From positions 1,178,001 through 1,242,000 of the forward strand of contig NZ_JAGIOA010000001.1 of the NCBI RefSeq assembly GCF_017876435.1: a stretch of DNA of 64,000 bases, given 5' to 3'. Numbering within the stretch: the stretch's first letter is position 1; the number at the start of each line of letters is the position of its first letter. Positions 9,019-18,250 of the stretch are shown in pieces. A program made the translations under genes and the position numbers. Source of the stretch: Microbacterium phyllosphaerae. Its GTDB lineage: Bacteria > Actinomycetota > Actinomycetes > Actinomycetales > Microbacteriaceae. Under the pieces are notes generated by a model. It was not told where the DNA came from and ran no database searches. It saw only the letters and a list, made by a program, of their open reading frames with translations.

Positions 9019-10188
9019 GTGACCACCACCACACCACCGCGCTTCCGCCTGGCTCGCATGCTGCCGAGAGACCCCGCGCAGCCGCACCGCGCGGCCAGCA
9101 CGCTCGAGCTCTTCTTCGATCTGGTCTTCGTCGTGGCGGTGAGCATCGCCTCGGCGCAGCTGCACCATGCCCTGAGCCACGGCGAGTTCGTGCACGGCAT
9201 CACCTCCTACGCGATGGTCTTCTTCGCTCTGTGGTGGGCCTGGATGAACTTCACCTGGTTCGCCACCTCGTTCGACACCGACGACTGGCTGTACCGCGTC
9301 ACCACGATCGTGCAGATGGGTGGCGTCCTCGTCTTCGCGTCCGGCATCCCCGCGGCATTCGAGTACGGCGACTTCACGGTGCCGGTCGTCGGCTACATCG
9401 TCATGCGCGTCGCGATGGTCGCTCAGTGGCTCCGCGCCTCACGTGGGGCGGGAGAGCTGCGCTCCGCGACCCGTCGCTACGCCTTCGGGATCGCCGCCGT
9501 GCAGGTGCTGTGGGTGCTGTTCCTGCTCATCCCCTCGGGTCCTGCGCAACTCGTCGCCTTCGTGGTCTTCGCGCTGATCGAGGTCAGTGTGCCGGTGTTC
9601 GCCGAGTACCGGAAGCAGACGCCGTGGCATCCGCACCACATCACCGAGAGGTACGGGCTCTTCACGCTGATCGTCCTGGGCGAGAGTCTCCTCGCCTCGG
9701 CGAACGCGATCATCGACGCCGGTCACGAGCTGGAGTCCTTCGTACCGCTCATCTCGATCTCGGTGCTCACCCTCGTCGTGACCGCCTCCCTGTGGTGGAT
9801 CTACTTCTGGCCGCCGCATCACCGGGCGATCACCACGTTCGGCCGCTCGCTCCGCTACGGCTACACCCATTACGTGGTGTTCGCGGCGGCGGCGGCGTTC
9901 TCGGCCGGCATCGAGGTCGAGCTCGACGTCCTCACCGGTGAGAGCCACCTCTCGAACGCGATCGCGTCGTACACGGTCACGATCCCGATCGCGATCTTCC
10001 TGCTCGGGATCTGGTGGATCGCGATCCGCGAGAACGCCGACCGCGTCGTGAACACCGTCATCCCGATCGGTGCCGCCGTGGTGCTCCTCGACCCGATCCT
10101 GCCGATCCCGGTGGCCGTCACCGCGCTCGTCCTGGCCGCGATCGTGGCCGTCCTGGTCCTGCATCCCCCGGTGGACAAGAGGTCATAG
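9019..10188 (+). CDS. ltrA: Low-temperature-requirement A (LtrA) family membrane protein
   Basis: This 389-residue polytopic protein starts at GTG 9019; an in-frame ATG at 9058 is an alternative. STLELFFDLVFVVAVS near residues 27-42 is the LtrA family signature, and the rest alternates strongly hydrophobic helices with short charged loops (about 10 or more spans). A mid-protein LFTLIVLGESLLA segment is also characteristic. The family name comes from a Listeria locus needed for growth in the cold; the molecular activity is unknown. It stands alone, divergent from the exopolysaccharide operon and about 100 bp before the tat operon. Confidence 0.85.
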   Translation: MTTTTPPRFRLARMLPRDPAQPHRAASTLELFFDLVFVVAVSIASAQLHHALSHGEFVHGITSYAMVFFALWWAWMNFTWFATSFDTDDWLYRVTTIVQMGGVLVFASGIPAAFEYGDFTVPVVGYIVMRVAMVAQWLRASRGAGELRSATRRYAFGIAAVQVLWVLFLLIPSGPAQLVAFVVFALIEVSVPVFAEYRKQTPWHPHHITERYGLFTLIVLGESLLASANAIIDAGHELESFVPLISISVLTLVVTASLWWIYFWPPHHRAITTFGRSLRYGYTHYVVFAAAAAFSAGIEVELDVLTGESHLSNAIASYTVTIPIAIFLLGIWWIAIRENADRVVNTVIPIGAAVVLLDPILPIPVAVTALVLAAIVAVLVLHPPVDKRS

Positions 10189-10290
10189 CTTTCGCATAGG
10201 CGAGGCATAGCTCGCTGATCGGCTCCTCCGTGACCATGGGTACATCGACGCCACCGTCGACACCCCGCACGCATCGAGAGGAGCACGATC

Positions 10291-11271
10291 ATGAGCCGCA
10301 TCCCCGAACCCGTCCAGACCCCTGAGGGCCCCACCTACGAAGGTCGTCTGCTCGACCGCGCAGATGAGGAGGTCGTCGATCAGGGCGCAGCCTTCGACAT
10401 CCGCACCCTGGTGACCCGACGAGGCGTGCTGGGTCTCGCAGGGCTCGGTGTGGGCGCCGTCGTCCTGGCGGCCTGCGCGCCGGCCGCGACGGGCACATCG
10501 AGCACCGGCAGCGCCGAACCGACCGCGACGACGGACACCGGCAGCTCGTCCGGCACGGCGACGGCCGCGGGGGAGATACCCGACGAGACCGCGGGGCCCT
10601 ACCCGGGAGACGGATCCAATGGCCCCGACGTGCTCGAGGAGTCGGGCATCGTGCGTCAGGACATCACCACGTCGATCGACGGCTCGGCCACTGCCGACGG
10701 CATCCCGCTCACGTTCGAGTTCGAGGTGCTCGACATGGCGAACGGAGGCGTTCCTTTCGAGGGCGTGGCCGTCTATGCCTGGCACTGCACCGCCCAGGGC
10801 GAGTACTCCATGTACTCCTCCGGCCTCGAGGACGTCACGTACCTGCGCGGAGTGCAGGTGGCGGATGCCGAGGGCAAAGTCTCGTTCTCCTCGGTCTTCC
10901 CGGGGTGCTACTCAGGACGCTGGCCGCACATCCACTTCGAGGTGTACCCCGACGTCGACTCGATCACCGACTCGGCGAACGCGATCGCCACTTCGCAGAT
11001 GGCGCTCCCCGAAGACGCCTGCTCGGCGGTCTACGCGGACTCGCGCTACGACGGCTCGTCGCAGAACCTGTCGCAGACAAGCCTCGCCGGAGACAACGTC
11101 TTCGGCGACGACTCCGCGGCCCTGCAGCTGCCCACCATCACGGGCGACGTGACCGGCGGCTACACGGCCACCCTCGTGGTCGGCGTCGACACGACGACCA
11201 CTCCCTCCGCAGGCTCCGCCCCCTCGGGCGGCGACGGCGGCCCCGGCGGCGGCCAGGCGCCGTCCAACTGA
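10291..11271 (+). CDS. Tat-exported lipoprotein with intradiol ring-cleavage dioxygenase-like domain
   Basis: This 326-residue protein starts at ATG 10291 behind GAGAGGAG. After a 40-residue cytoplasmic lead, TRRGVLGLAG (Arg43-Arg44) and a hydrophobic stretch end in lipobox LAAC (Cys62): a twin-arginine lipoprotein signal. A low-complexity Ser/Thr/Gly linker follows, then a domain with ETAGPYPG and GRWPHIHFEVY. The four Fe(III) ligands of protocatechuate/catechol dioxygenases appear to be present: Tyr172 (GEYS), Tyr207 (GCYS), His213 and His215 (HIH). The C-terminus is Gly/Pro-rich. It would act outside the membrane as an oxygenase-like protein; the substrate is unknown. tatA follows 24 bp later, so it is probably the cognate cargo of that translocase. 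Confidence 0.88.
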   Translation: MSRIPEPVQTPEGPTYEGRLLDRADEEVVDQGAAFDIRTLVTRRGVLGLAGLGVGAVVLAACAPAATGTSSTGSAEPTATTDTGSSSGTATAAGEIPDETAGPYPGDGSNGPDVLEESGIVRQDITTSIDGSATADGIPLTFEFEVLDMANGGVPFEGVAVYAWHCTAQGEYSMYSSGLEDVTYLRGVQVADAEGKVSFSSVFPGCYSGRWPHIHFEVYPDVDSITDSANAIATSQMALPEDACSAVYADSRYDGSSQNLSQTSLAGDNVFGDDSAALQLPTITGDVTGGYTATLVVGVDTTTTPSAGSAPSGGDGGPGGGQAPSN

Positions 11272-11295
11272 CGCTCTCACGAAAGGAGAGAAGAC

Positions 11296-11556
11296 ATGCT
11301 TCAGAACCTCACAGGGTGGCACGCCCTGATCATCCTCGCGATCGTCGTCCTCATCTTCGGCGCCGCCAAGCTCCCCGCCCTCGCCAAGAGCGTGGGGCAG
11401 TCCATGCGCATCCTCAAGACCGAGGTGTCCGAACCTGCGACCGACACCGCACCCGAAACCGCGCCGCGGCCGGTGACGCCACGGGGCGCCCGTGCATACG
11501 TCGACGCGGTCGCCGCGGACGACCTCGCTCGTCCTGTCGCGCGCGCCGCGGAGTAG
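11296..11556 (+). CDS. tatA: Sec-independent translocase subunit TatA
   Basis: This 86-residue protein starts at ATG 11296 with AGGAGAG 7 bases upstream. It has the TatA plan: one N-terminal membrane helix (LIILAIVVLIF), the FGAAKLPALAKSVGQS hinge and amphipathic helix, and a charged, disordered tail. TatA oligomers form the pore through which folded proteins pass. It lies 24 bp after the Tat lipoprotein gene and 3 bp before tatC, in one apparent operon. Confidence 0.93.
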   Translation: MLQNLTGWHALIILAIVVLIFGAAKLPALAKSVGQSMRILKTEVSEPATDTAPETAPRPVTPRGARAYVDAVAADDLARPVARAAE

Positions 11557-11559
11557 ACC

Positions 11560-12387
11560 GTGACCGTGCTCGCACCTGACGTGGTCGGGGACTCCGCCTC
11601 GACCACGCGGGCCGGCACCTCGACCGGGATGCCGCTGTCCTCGCACCTGCGCGAGGCGCGCACCCGCTCCCTCCGCGCGGTGGCGGCGCTCCTGATCGGA
11701 GTGGCTGTCGGCTATCTCCTGTCCGACCAGGTCATGGAGATCGTGAGGGCGCCGATCACGGCTCTCGCCGAATCTCGCGACGCGAGCCTGAACTACGACA
11801 GCATCACCGGAGCCTTCGATCTCAAGCTCAAGATCGCGCTCTTCGGCGGCATCGCGCTGTCGAGCCCTGTCTGGATGTACGAGCTGTTCGCCTTCCTCGC
11901 CCCCGGACTGAACCGGCGGGAGAAGAAGTACACATTCGGGTTCCTCGCGGCGTCCGTCCCGCTCTTCGCGAGCGGGTGCGTCGCGGGCTTCCTGCTGTTC
12001 CCGCACATGGTGGAGATGCTCGCCGGCTTCGCCTCGACGGAGGACAGCACCCTCCTCCAGGCCTCGTATTACGTGGACTTCATCCTCAAGATCGTTCTCG
12101 CCACCGGTGTCGCCTTCGTGCTCCCCGTGTTCCTCGTGATGCTGAATCTGCTCGGCATCCTGCCGGCGCGGTCGATCGCGCGCAGCTGGCGGATCGTCGT
12201 CGTCGCGATCGTCCTCTTCAGTGCGATCGTGACACCGGCCGCCGACGTGCTGTCGATGTTCCTCATCGCGGTGCCGATGACTGCGCTGTTCCTCGTGGCG
12301 CTGGTCATCGCCTGGCTCCACGATCGGGCGGCGAGCCGCCGCCTCTCCGCGATCTCCGCGGACATCTCCCGAGCGACGGAGGAGTGA
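11560..12387 (+). CDS. tatC: Sec-independent translocase subunit TatC
   Basis: The listed start is GTG 11560 (275 residues). An ATG at 11629 (MPLSSHLREAR) matches the family N-terminus better and would give 252 residues. TatC features are the SSHLREARTRSLRA segment, six hydrophobic helices, and the first periplasmic and cytoplasmic loops with F.LKLKIALFGGI and SSPVWMYELFAFLAPGL. TatC recognises the twin-arginine signal. Actinobacteria usually also have a tatAC pair near pafBC; that context is absent here, so this may be a second TatC, which the window cannot confirm. Confidence 0.93.
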   Translation: MTVLAPDVVGDSASTTRAGTSTGMPLSSHLREARTRSLRAVAALLIGVAVGYLLSDQVMEIVRAPITALAESRDASLNYDSITGAFDLKLKIALFGGIALSSPVWMYELFAFLAPGLNRREKKYTFGFLAASVPLFASGCVAGFLLFPHMVEMLAGFASTEDSTLLQASYYVDFILKIVLATGVAFVLPVFLVMLNLLGILPARSIARSWRIVVVAIVLFSAIVTPAADVLSMFLIAVPMTALFLVALVIAWLHDRAASRRLSAISADISRATEE

Positions 12388-12389
12388 CG

Positions 12390-12812
12390 ATGTTCGGACT
12401 CACGATCGAGAAGCTCTTCGTCGTCGCACTGCTCGCCGCGGTCATCATCGGTCCTCGGCGCCTGCCGGAGTACGCGGGGAGGCTGGGCGCACTGATCCGT
12501 CGACTCACCGTGCTGGCCGGAGACGCCGCGCGTCGCGCGGAGCAGGAGACCGGCGTGGCGGCCATCCGAGAGGACTGGACCGCGCTGGACCCCCGACAGT
12601 ACGACCCTCGGCGCATCATCCGCGAAGCGTGGGCCGCATCCGACGCGGAGGGTTCGACGGACGAGGCTGCCTCTTCATCGGCCGAGGTGCCGGTGCCTGC
12701 GATGAGCCCTCCGGATGCGCCGGAGAGCGAGTCCTCCGCGCCCGCCGGATCCTGGGTCATGGCCGGATCGTCGGGGCATCCCCGTCGCGTGTGGGTGCCC
12801 GAGGAGAACTGA
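12390..12812 (+). CDS. tatB: Sec-independent translocase subunit TatB-like
   Basis: This 140-residue protein starts at ATG 12390, two bases after the tatC stop and following GGAGG. The membrane helix FGLTIEKLFVVALLAAVIIGP with Glu7 and Gly21-Pro22 is the TatA/B hallmark. RRLPEYAGRLGALIRRL forms the amphipathic helix, and the tail is long and Pro/Ser/Glu-rich. The polar residue in the helix and the longer body favour TatB (docking partner of TatC) over a second TatA. It ends the operon. Confidence 0.87.
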   Translation: MFGLTIEKLFVVALLAAVIIGPRRLPEYAGRLGALIRRLTVLAGDAARRAEQETGVAAIREDWTALDPRQYDPRRIIREAWAASDAEGSTDEAASSSAEVPVPAMSPPDAPESESSAPAGSWVMAGSSGHPRRVWVPEEN

Positions 12813-12993
12813 ACCGCGTTCGGAAGACGTCGATCTGTTAGACTGATGGAGCAACGTGTGTTCTGGCCCCCCTCTAGGCCACCACGGAGCCACTGATCAG
12901 GGCCATCACGGACCAAGCGCATCGATGCGCGCGGCATCCGCCCTCGATCTCATCATCTTGCGGGTCGCGACAGCGCGTGCCCGTCACACAGCA

Positions 12994-13290
12994 ATGAGTA
13001 TGACCATGAGCATGACCACTTTTCCTCCGTCCGATCCGTTGACCTGGAAACAGGCCGACACCGACGTGCACGTCGCGACCCGCGCCGGCGAATTCGCCGG
13101 TTTCGTCGAGTTCGACGGCACCACCCACCTCGCCCGCGATCAGCGGGGCACGGAGCTCGGCTCGTTCGAGTCCCTCGACGATGCCCGCGACGCCCTCGAG
13201 GGCGCGAACACGCCGGAACGGCGCCCGTCGGCGTTCTCGCGGCGGCTGCGTCAGGTTCTGCGCCGCGGCCCGCATCGGGCGCGCGCCTGA
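12994..13290 (+). CDS. Small uncharacterised protein (about 98 residues)
   Basis: Four closely spaced ATGs (12994, 13000, 13006, 13012) make the exact start uncertain. None has a strong ribosome site. The body has a predicted beta-hairpin region (DVHVATRAGEFAGFVEF, then THLARDQRGTELGSF) followed by a helix (SLDDARDALEG) and a basic Arg-rich tail. I do not recognise a named family. It is soluble and stands alone between the tat operon and the desaturase gene, with its own leader of about 180 bp. Confidence 0.6.
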   Translation: MSMTMSMTTFPPSDPLTWKQADTDVHVATRAGEFAGFVEFDGTTHLARDQRGTELGSFESLDDARDALEGANTPERRPSAFSRRLRQVLRRGPHRARA

Positions 13291-13522
13291 CCATCGCCTG
13301 TGACGTGCCACAGAGTCGTCACAGAGTCCGCGACGTATTCCCCACAGCGCATGTGCGGGGGGTTATGTTGAGGTAAGCGTTCGGCGATCTGCCTTGGGCT
13401 TTCCACAGCTCAAGGGCTCCGATCGACGGGAGAGCACCATCTCCATTTCACAGGTCGAAAAGACCGACGCAGTTCTCGGACCGGTACGTCAGACGTATTC
13501 GGGCAATGCAGAGATCCCCCCG

Positions 13523-14557
13523 ATGACGCACGCCTACAAGCAGGTGTCGCAGGTCATCCGCGAGACCGGCCTGCTGCAGCGTGCCGGATGGTTCTACATC
13601 TTCGTGGCCGCCGGCCTCGCCGTGGCCCTCGGTGGAGTCATCACCGGCTTCATCCTTCTCGGTGACAGCTGGTTCCAGCTGCTGATGGCCGGCGCGCTGG
13701 GCATCATCCTCACCCAGGTGGCGTTCCTCGCCCATGAGGCCGCCCACCGCCAGATCCTCTCGACGGGCCCGGCGAACTTCCGCCTCGCCCGCATCCTCGC
13801 CGCAGGCGTGGTCGGCATCAGCTACTCCTGGTGGGACTCCAAGCACACCAAGCACCACGGGAACCCGAACCAGGTCGGCAAGGACCCCGACATCGAGGTC
13901 GACACGATCTCGTTCCTCGAGACGGATGCCGCGCAGTCGCGCGGCCTGGTCCGTCTCATCACGCGCAAGCAGGGATGGTTCTTCTTCCCGCTGCTCACGC
14001 TCGAGGGACTGAACCTGCACTACCTCGGCGTCAAGCACCTCGTGACCAGCAAGAAGGCCAAGGGTCGCTGGATCGAGCTCGGGCTCATCGCCCTCCGCTT
14101 CGCGATCGTGCTCGTCCCGGTCTTCCTGATGCTGCCGCTCGGCATGGCTTTCGCCTTCATGGGCGTCCAGCTCGCCGTCTTCGGCGTCTACATGGGCGCG
14201 TCGTTCGCCCCGAACCACAAGGGCATGCCGATCATCGACCCGAACGCCCGCCTCGACTTCTTCTCGAAGCAGGTGCGCACCTCGCGTAACATCCGCGGCG
14301 GATGGTGGGCCACCTGGCTCATGGGCGGACTCAACTACCAGGTCGAGCACCACCTGTTCCCGAACATGCCCCGCCCGCACCTCTCGAAGGCTCGCGAGGT
14401 CGTGCGCGACTACTGCGCAGCCAACAACGTGCCGTACACCGAGACCAGCCTCGGCCGGTCGTACGCGATCGTCATCCAGTACCTCAACCGCGTCGGTCTC
14501 GCCGCCGGTGCTGATCCGTTCGACTGCCCCGCAGCCGCACAGTTCGTCCGCGCGTAG
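13523..14557 (+). CDS. Membrane fatty acid desaturase
   Basis: This is an integral-membrane di-iron desaturase with the three histidine boxes HEAAH, HTKHH and QVEHH. Hydrophobic pairs flank boxes 1 and 2, and a final segment (HHLFPNMPRPHLSKAR) is typical of acyl-lipid desaturases. The first ATG in frame is 13523 (344 residues), but it has no good ribosome site. The frame stays open to a TTG at 13394, and GGGAGAG at 13428-13434 sits 4 bases before an ATC (13439), so translation may begin earlier. It inserts a double bond into membrane acyl chains, probably for fluidity control. It is monocistronic, with a strong terminator after the stop. Confidence 0.88.
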   Translation: MTHAYKQVSQVIRETGLLQRAGWFYIFVAAGLAVALGGVITGFILLGDSWFQLLMAGALGIILTQVAFLAHEAAHRQILSTGPANFRLARILAAGVVGISYSWWDSKHTKHHGNPNQVGKDPDIEVDTISFLETDAAQSRGLVRLITRKQGWFFFPLLTLEGLNLHYLGVKHLVTSKKAKGRWIELGLIALRFAIVLVPVFLMLPLGMAFAFMGVQLAVFGVYMGASFAPNHKGMPIIDPNARLDFFSKQVRTSRNIRGGWWATWLMGGLNYQVEHHLFPNMPRPHLSKAREVVRDYCAANNVPYTETSLGRSYAIVIQYLNRVGLAAGADPFDCPAAAQFVRA

Positions 14558-14577
14558 ACACCCGGCGCGAGTCATCG

Positions 14578-14609
14578 AAAGGCCCCCATCCTTCGGAATG
14601 GGGGCCTTT
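14578..14609. terminator. Bidirectional hairpin terminator between desaturase and ABC-2 genes
   Basis: AAAGGCCCCCAT pairs with ATGGGGGCCTTT around a short CCTTCGGA-type loop. The stem ends in A/T runs on both sides, and the flanking genes converge here. Confidence 0.9.
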
Positions 14610-14628
14610 CGCGTTGCGAAGCGAGGTG

Positions 14629-15455
14629 TCAGTCGCGTCGGATCCAGCGGAAGGTCGCGCGGCTCAGGATGATCCCGGCCACGAGCCAGGCCGCGAGGGC
14701 GATGGCGACGAGTCCGAGCTCCCACCCGCCGTTCGGCTCCGCCGCCCCGAAGGAATCGGGGAGGATGGCGGAGCGCATGCCCTGGGCGATCCACTTGAGC
14801 GGGAACGCGGAGGCGACGTTCTGGAGCCATTCGGGCAGCGAGGAGAAGGCGATGTAGACGCCGGAGATGAACTGCAGCAGGAGCACGACCGGGATCACCA
14901 CGGCTGAGGCGGTCTTGCCCGAGCGTGGCAGGGCCGACAGCGCGATCCCGAGCATCGTGCAGGTCAGGAGCCCCAGGACGAACACCCAGGCGAAGCGACC
15001 CCAGGCGTCGGCATCGGAGGGAAGTTCCACGCCGTAGAGGACGACCGCGACGATCAACAGCAGCGCGATCTGCAGGATGGCGGTGACGAAGACCTCTCCG
15101 ATCTTGCCGATGAAGTACGTCACGGGCGAGATGGGCGTGCTGCCGAGACGCTTCAGCGTGCCGTCGCTCTTCTCGACCGCGATCTCGATCGACAGACCCT
15201 GCATCCCGGAGAGGAAGATCCCGCCGGCGACGAGGCCGGGAAGGTAATAGGTCGCCATGCTGATCTTGTCAGCACCCTCGCCGACGTCGCCGGTGAAGAT
15301 CGTCGCGAAGATCAGATACATCAGGGTCGGGAAGAGGAACGTGAAGAAGACCTGGTCGCTCGCACGGAAGTACTGGCGCAGCTCGAAGCCGATGCGCCGG
15401 ATGCCGAGGCGCACGGTCCGTGACGGGCCGAAGGCGACGGGTGTGCTCGCGGCGT

Positions 15456-15459
<4 letters not shown>
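14629..15459 (-). CDS. ABC-2 type exporter permease
   Basis: This 276-residue permease has six hydrophobic spans in ABC-2 order. An N-terminal amphipathic stretch (RQYFRASDQVFFTFLFPTLM) is followed by an SDGTLKRLGSTPISP segment between spans 2 and 3, the coupling region of this family. Its ATG overlaps the stop of the ATPase gene upstream (ATGA), so the two are translationally coupled and form one transporter. This family exports drugs, lipids or polymers; the cargo is not readable from sequence. Confidence 0.9.
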
Positions 15460-16358
<899 letters not shown>

Positions 16359-16447
16359 GAGTACAGCGTGCCCTGGGCGGGGCGTGAGCGGAAGCCGTGG
16401 AACGGCGAAGCGGTGCATCCACCGGGCGGCAGATGCACCGGAGACGG

Positions 16448-16484
16448 CTCGGGGCGCAGACGGATGATCCGCCTGCGCCCCGAG
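16448..16484 (-). terminator. Hairpin terminator after the DivIVA-like gene
   Basis: CTCGGGGCGCAG pairs with CTGCGCCCCGAG, a perfect 12-bp stem, 18 bp beyond the stop at 16502. There is no long U tract, as is common in high-GC genomes. Confidence 0.65.
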
Positions 16485-16501
16485 ATGTCAGGAGAGGATG
16501 C

Positions 16502-17929
16502 TCAGCGCGATGCCTTCTCGTCGCTCTCGACGACCTCGATCGTGATCTTGCCGTCGATGGTCTCCGCGTCGTCGTCGAGAAGCTCGTCATCGAGTGCCTC
16601 GTCGCCGCGGAATCCCTCGTCGCCGTGGAACTCCTCAGCGGACTCGGTGACGTCGGACTCGTCGATCAGCTCGGCATCCACGGTGTCGAGCTCGGCGTCC
16701 TCGTCGGCATCCGCTGCCTTCGTGACGGCTCCGAGTGTCGACGCCTCGTCGCTGAAGATGCCGTCGGGGCGGATCAGCTCGCGCACCTCGGCCATGAAGC
16801 TGGCGAGCTGCTGCTGCTGCCACCGCAGCTGACGGGCGTGGTCCTCAGCGTCGCGGAGCACCGTGGAGGTGTGGCTCGTGACGGAGTCGACGATCTTCTG
16901 CGACTTCACCCGAGCGCGGTCGAGCGTGTCGCGGGCGCGCACCTGAGCATCCGCCTCGATGGTCTGCGCCTGCGAGCGCATCAGGCGCTCATAGTCGTCG
17001 GCCTTGCCGGAGATGCGCTGCGCGTGCTCGAGCGACGCCGCGACCTGCTCGTTGGCGTCGGTGGTGATGCGCTCGGCATGGGCGACGGCCTGGTTGTGCA
17101 GCACGAGGAACTCCTGCTGGGCGTCGTCCTGGCGACGGGTGAGCGTCTCTTCGAACTCGAGCACTCGAGCGTTCATCTCGCGCACCTCGCGCTCGGCGTC
17201 CGCGCGCAGCTGCGTGGTCTCCCGCGTGACGAGGGAGCGCAGCGCCGCAGCGCCCTTCTCGGCTTCGGTGCGGATCGCCGTGGCCTCCTGCGTGGCCTGG
17301 TGCACCTTCTCCGCGGCATGCGCGGCTTCGCGTTCGAGCGTCGCCTCGTGCGCGGTGTACTCGGTGTCGATCTTGAGACGCACCTGGTCGGCGTCGTGCT
17401 GAGCCTGGGCGATGATGCGCGTGACATCGGCATCCGCCTCGGCGCGCTGCGTGGTGACCTCTTCGCGAGCGGCGGCCATCAGCCGGTCGGCCTGCACCGC
17501 CGCGTTCTGGATCAGGACGTTCGCCTGCTCCTCGGCGACACGGAGGATGGCCTCGAACTGCTCGCGCGAGGGGGCCTCCTGGCCGTCGGCGCGGGGAGTG
17601 TCGACGAGCTCGTTCGTGAGCGTGGCGACCTGCTGCTCGGTCTCGGCGGCCTTGGCCTTGGCGGCGAGCAGCTCGGCCTCGAGCTCCTTGCGAGCGATGC
17701 GCTCCTCGTCGCGGAGAGCCTCGACCGCGTCCTCATGACGTGCCTCTGTCGCGGCGAGATCGGCCTTCGCCTGCTTCAGCTGATTGCGCAGGGTGCTGAG
17801 AGCCGAGTCGACCTCGGCCTTGTCGTAGCCGCGGAACGAGGCCGTGAAGCCGGACTGCTCACGCGGGTTCTCTTCGATCAGCTTGTCGAAGAAGTCGGGG
17901 GTGCGGTCGTTCTCGGGAGTTTCACTCAT
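16502..17929 (-). CDS. DivIVA-domain coiled-coil protein
   Basis: This 475-residue cytoplasmic protein starts at ATG 17929. Residues about 10-50 contain the DivIVA-type membrane-curvature module, including FRGYDKAEVDSALSTLRNQL. From about 55 to 390 it is an almost continuous coiled coil rich in Ala, Glu, Gln and Arg with heptad spacing. The last 80 residues are strongly acidic. Relatives mark poles and septa or scaffold polar growth in actinobacteria. It is not next to ftsZ/sepF, so it is probably an additional DivIVA-like scaffold rather than Wag31 itself. It is monocistronic with its own terminator. Confidence 0.8.
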   Translation of the reverse strand: MSETPENDRTPDFFDKLIEENPREQSGFTASFRGYDKAEVDSALSTLRNQLKQAKADLAATEARHEDAVEALRDEERIARKELEAELLAAKAKAAETEQQVATLTNELVDTPRADGQEAPSREQFEAILRVAEEQANVLIQNAAVQADRLMAAAREEVTTQRAEADADVTRIIAQAQHDADQVRLKIDTEYTAHEATLEREAAHAAEKVHQATQEATAIRTEAEKGAAALRSLVTRETTQLRADAEREVREMNARVLEFEETLTRRQDDAQQEFLVLHNQAVAHAERITTDANEQVAASLEHAQRISGKADDYERLMRSQAQTIEADAQVRARDTLDRARVKSQKIVDSVTSHTSTVLRDAEDHARQLRWQQQQLASFMAEVRELIRPDGIFSDEASTLGAVTKAADADEDAELDTVDAELIDESDVTESAEEFHGDEGFRGDEALDDELLDDDAETIDGKITIEVVESDEKASR

Positions 17930-18250
17930 GGGTCAGCCTTTCCGGCGCAGGTCACAGGGACTGAGGACTGTGATGAGAAGTGGTGCCGCCGCTGCCCGCC
18001 CGAAAAGGGGGCCGGACGCGTCGTTGGCAATACCACAGCCTAGTTGCGCCGGCTGTGAGATGCACCCGGTTCGCTGTGTGCCTGGGCCTTCGCAGGGGTG
18101 GTATCGGGCGGTCGATTCGGGCCGGACGTATCGACGGAGGACATTCGATTGTCGCAATCGCGTAATGAAACATACCGATATGCATCTCTATCGTGGGGAG
18201 ATGCGCACGGCCGGCGTGCGTTCGCTCATTCGCTATGGGGAGGTCATCGG
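17930..18250. other. Divergent intergenic region with a small palindrome
   Basis: This 321-bp region between the DivIVA-like gene and the thioester adhesin holds no convincing gene. CGATTG-TCG-CAATCG at 18146-18160 is a perfect 6-bp inverted repeat, about 90 bp before the adhesin start, and could be an operator. GGGGAGGT at 18237-18244 is the adhesin ribosome site. Confidence 0.5.

Noticed and set aside
13394-13522. TTG at 13394 as the desaturase start
   Set aside because: No ribosome site precedes it, and the first 15 residues of that version look random.
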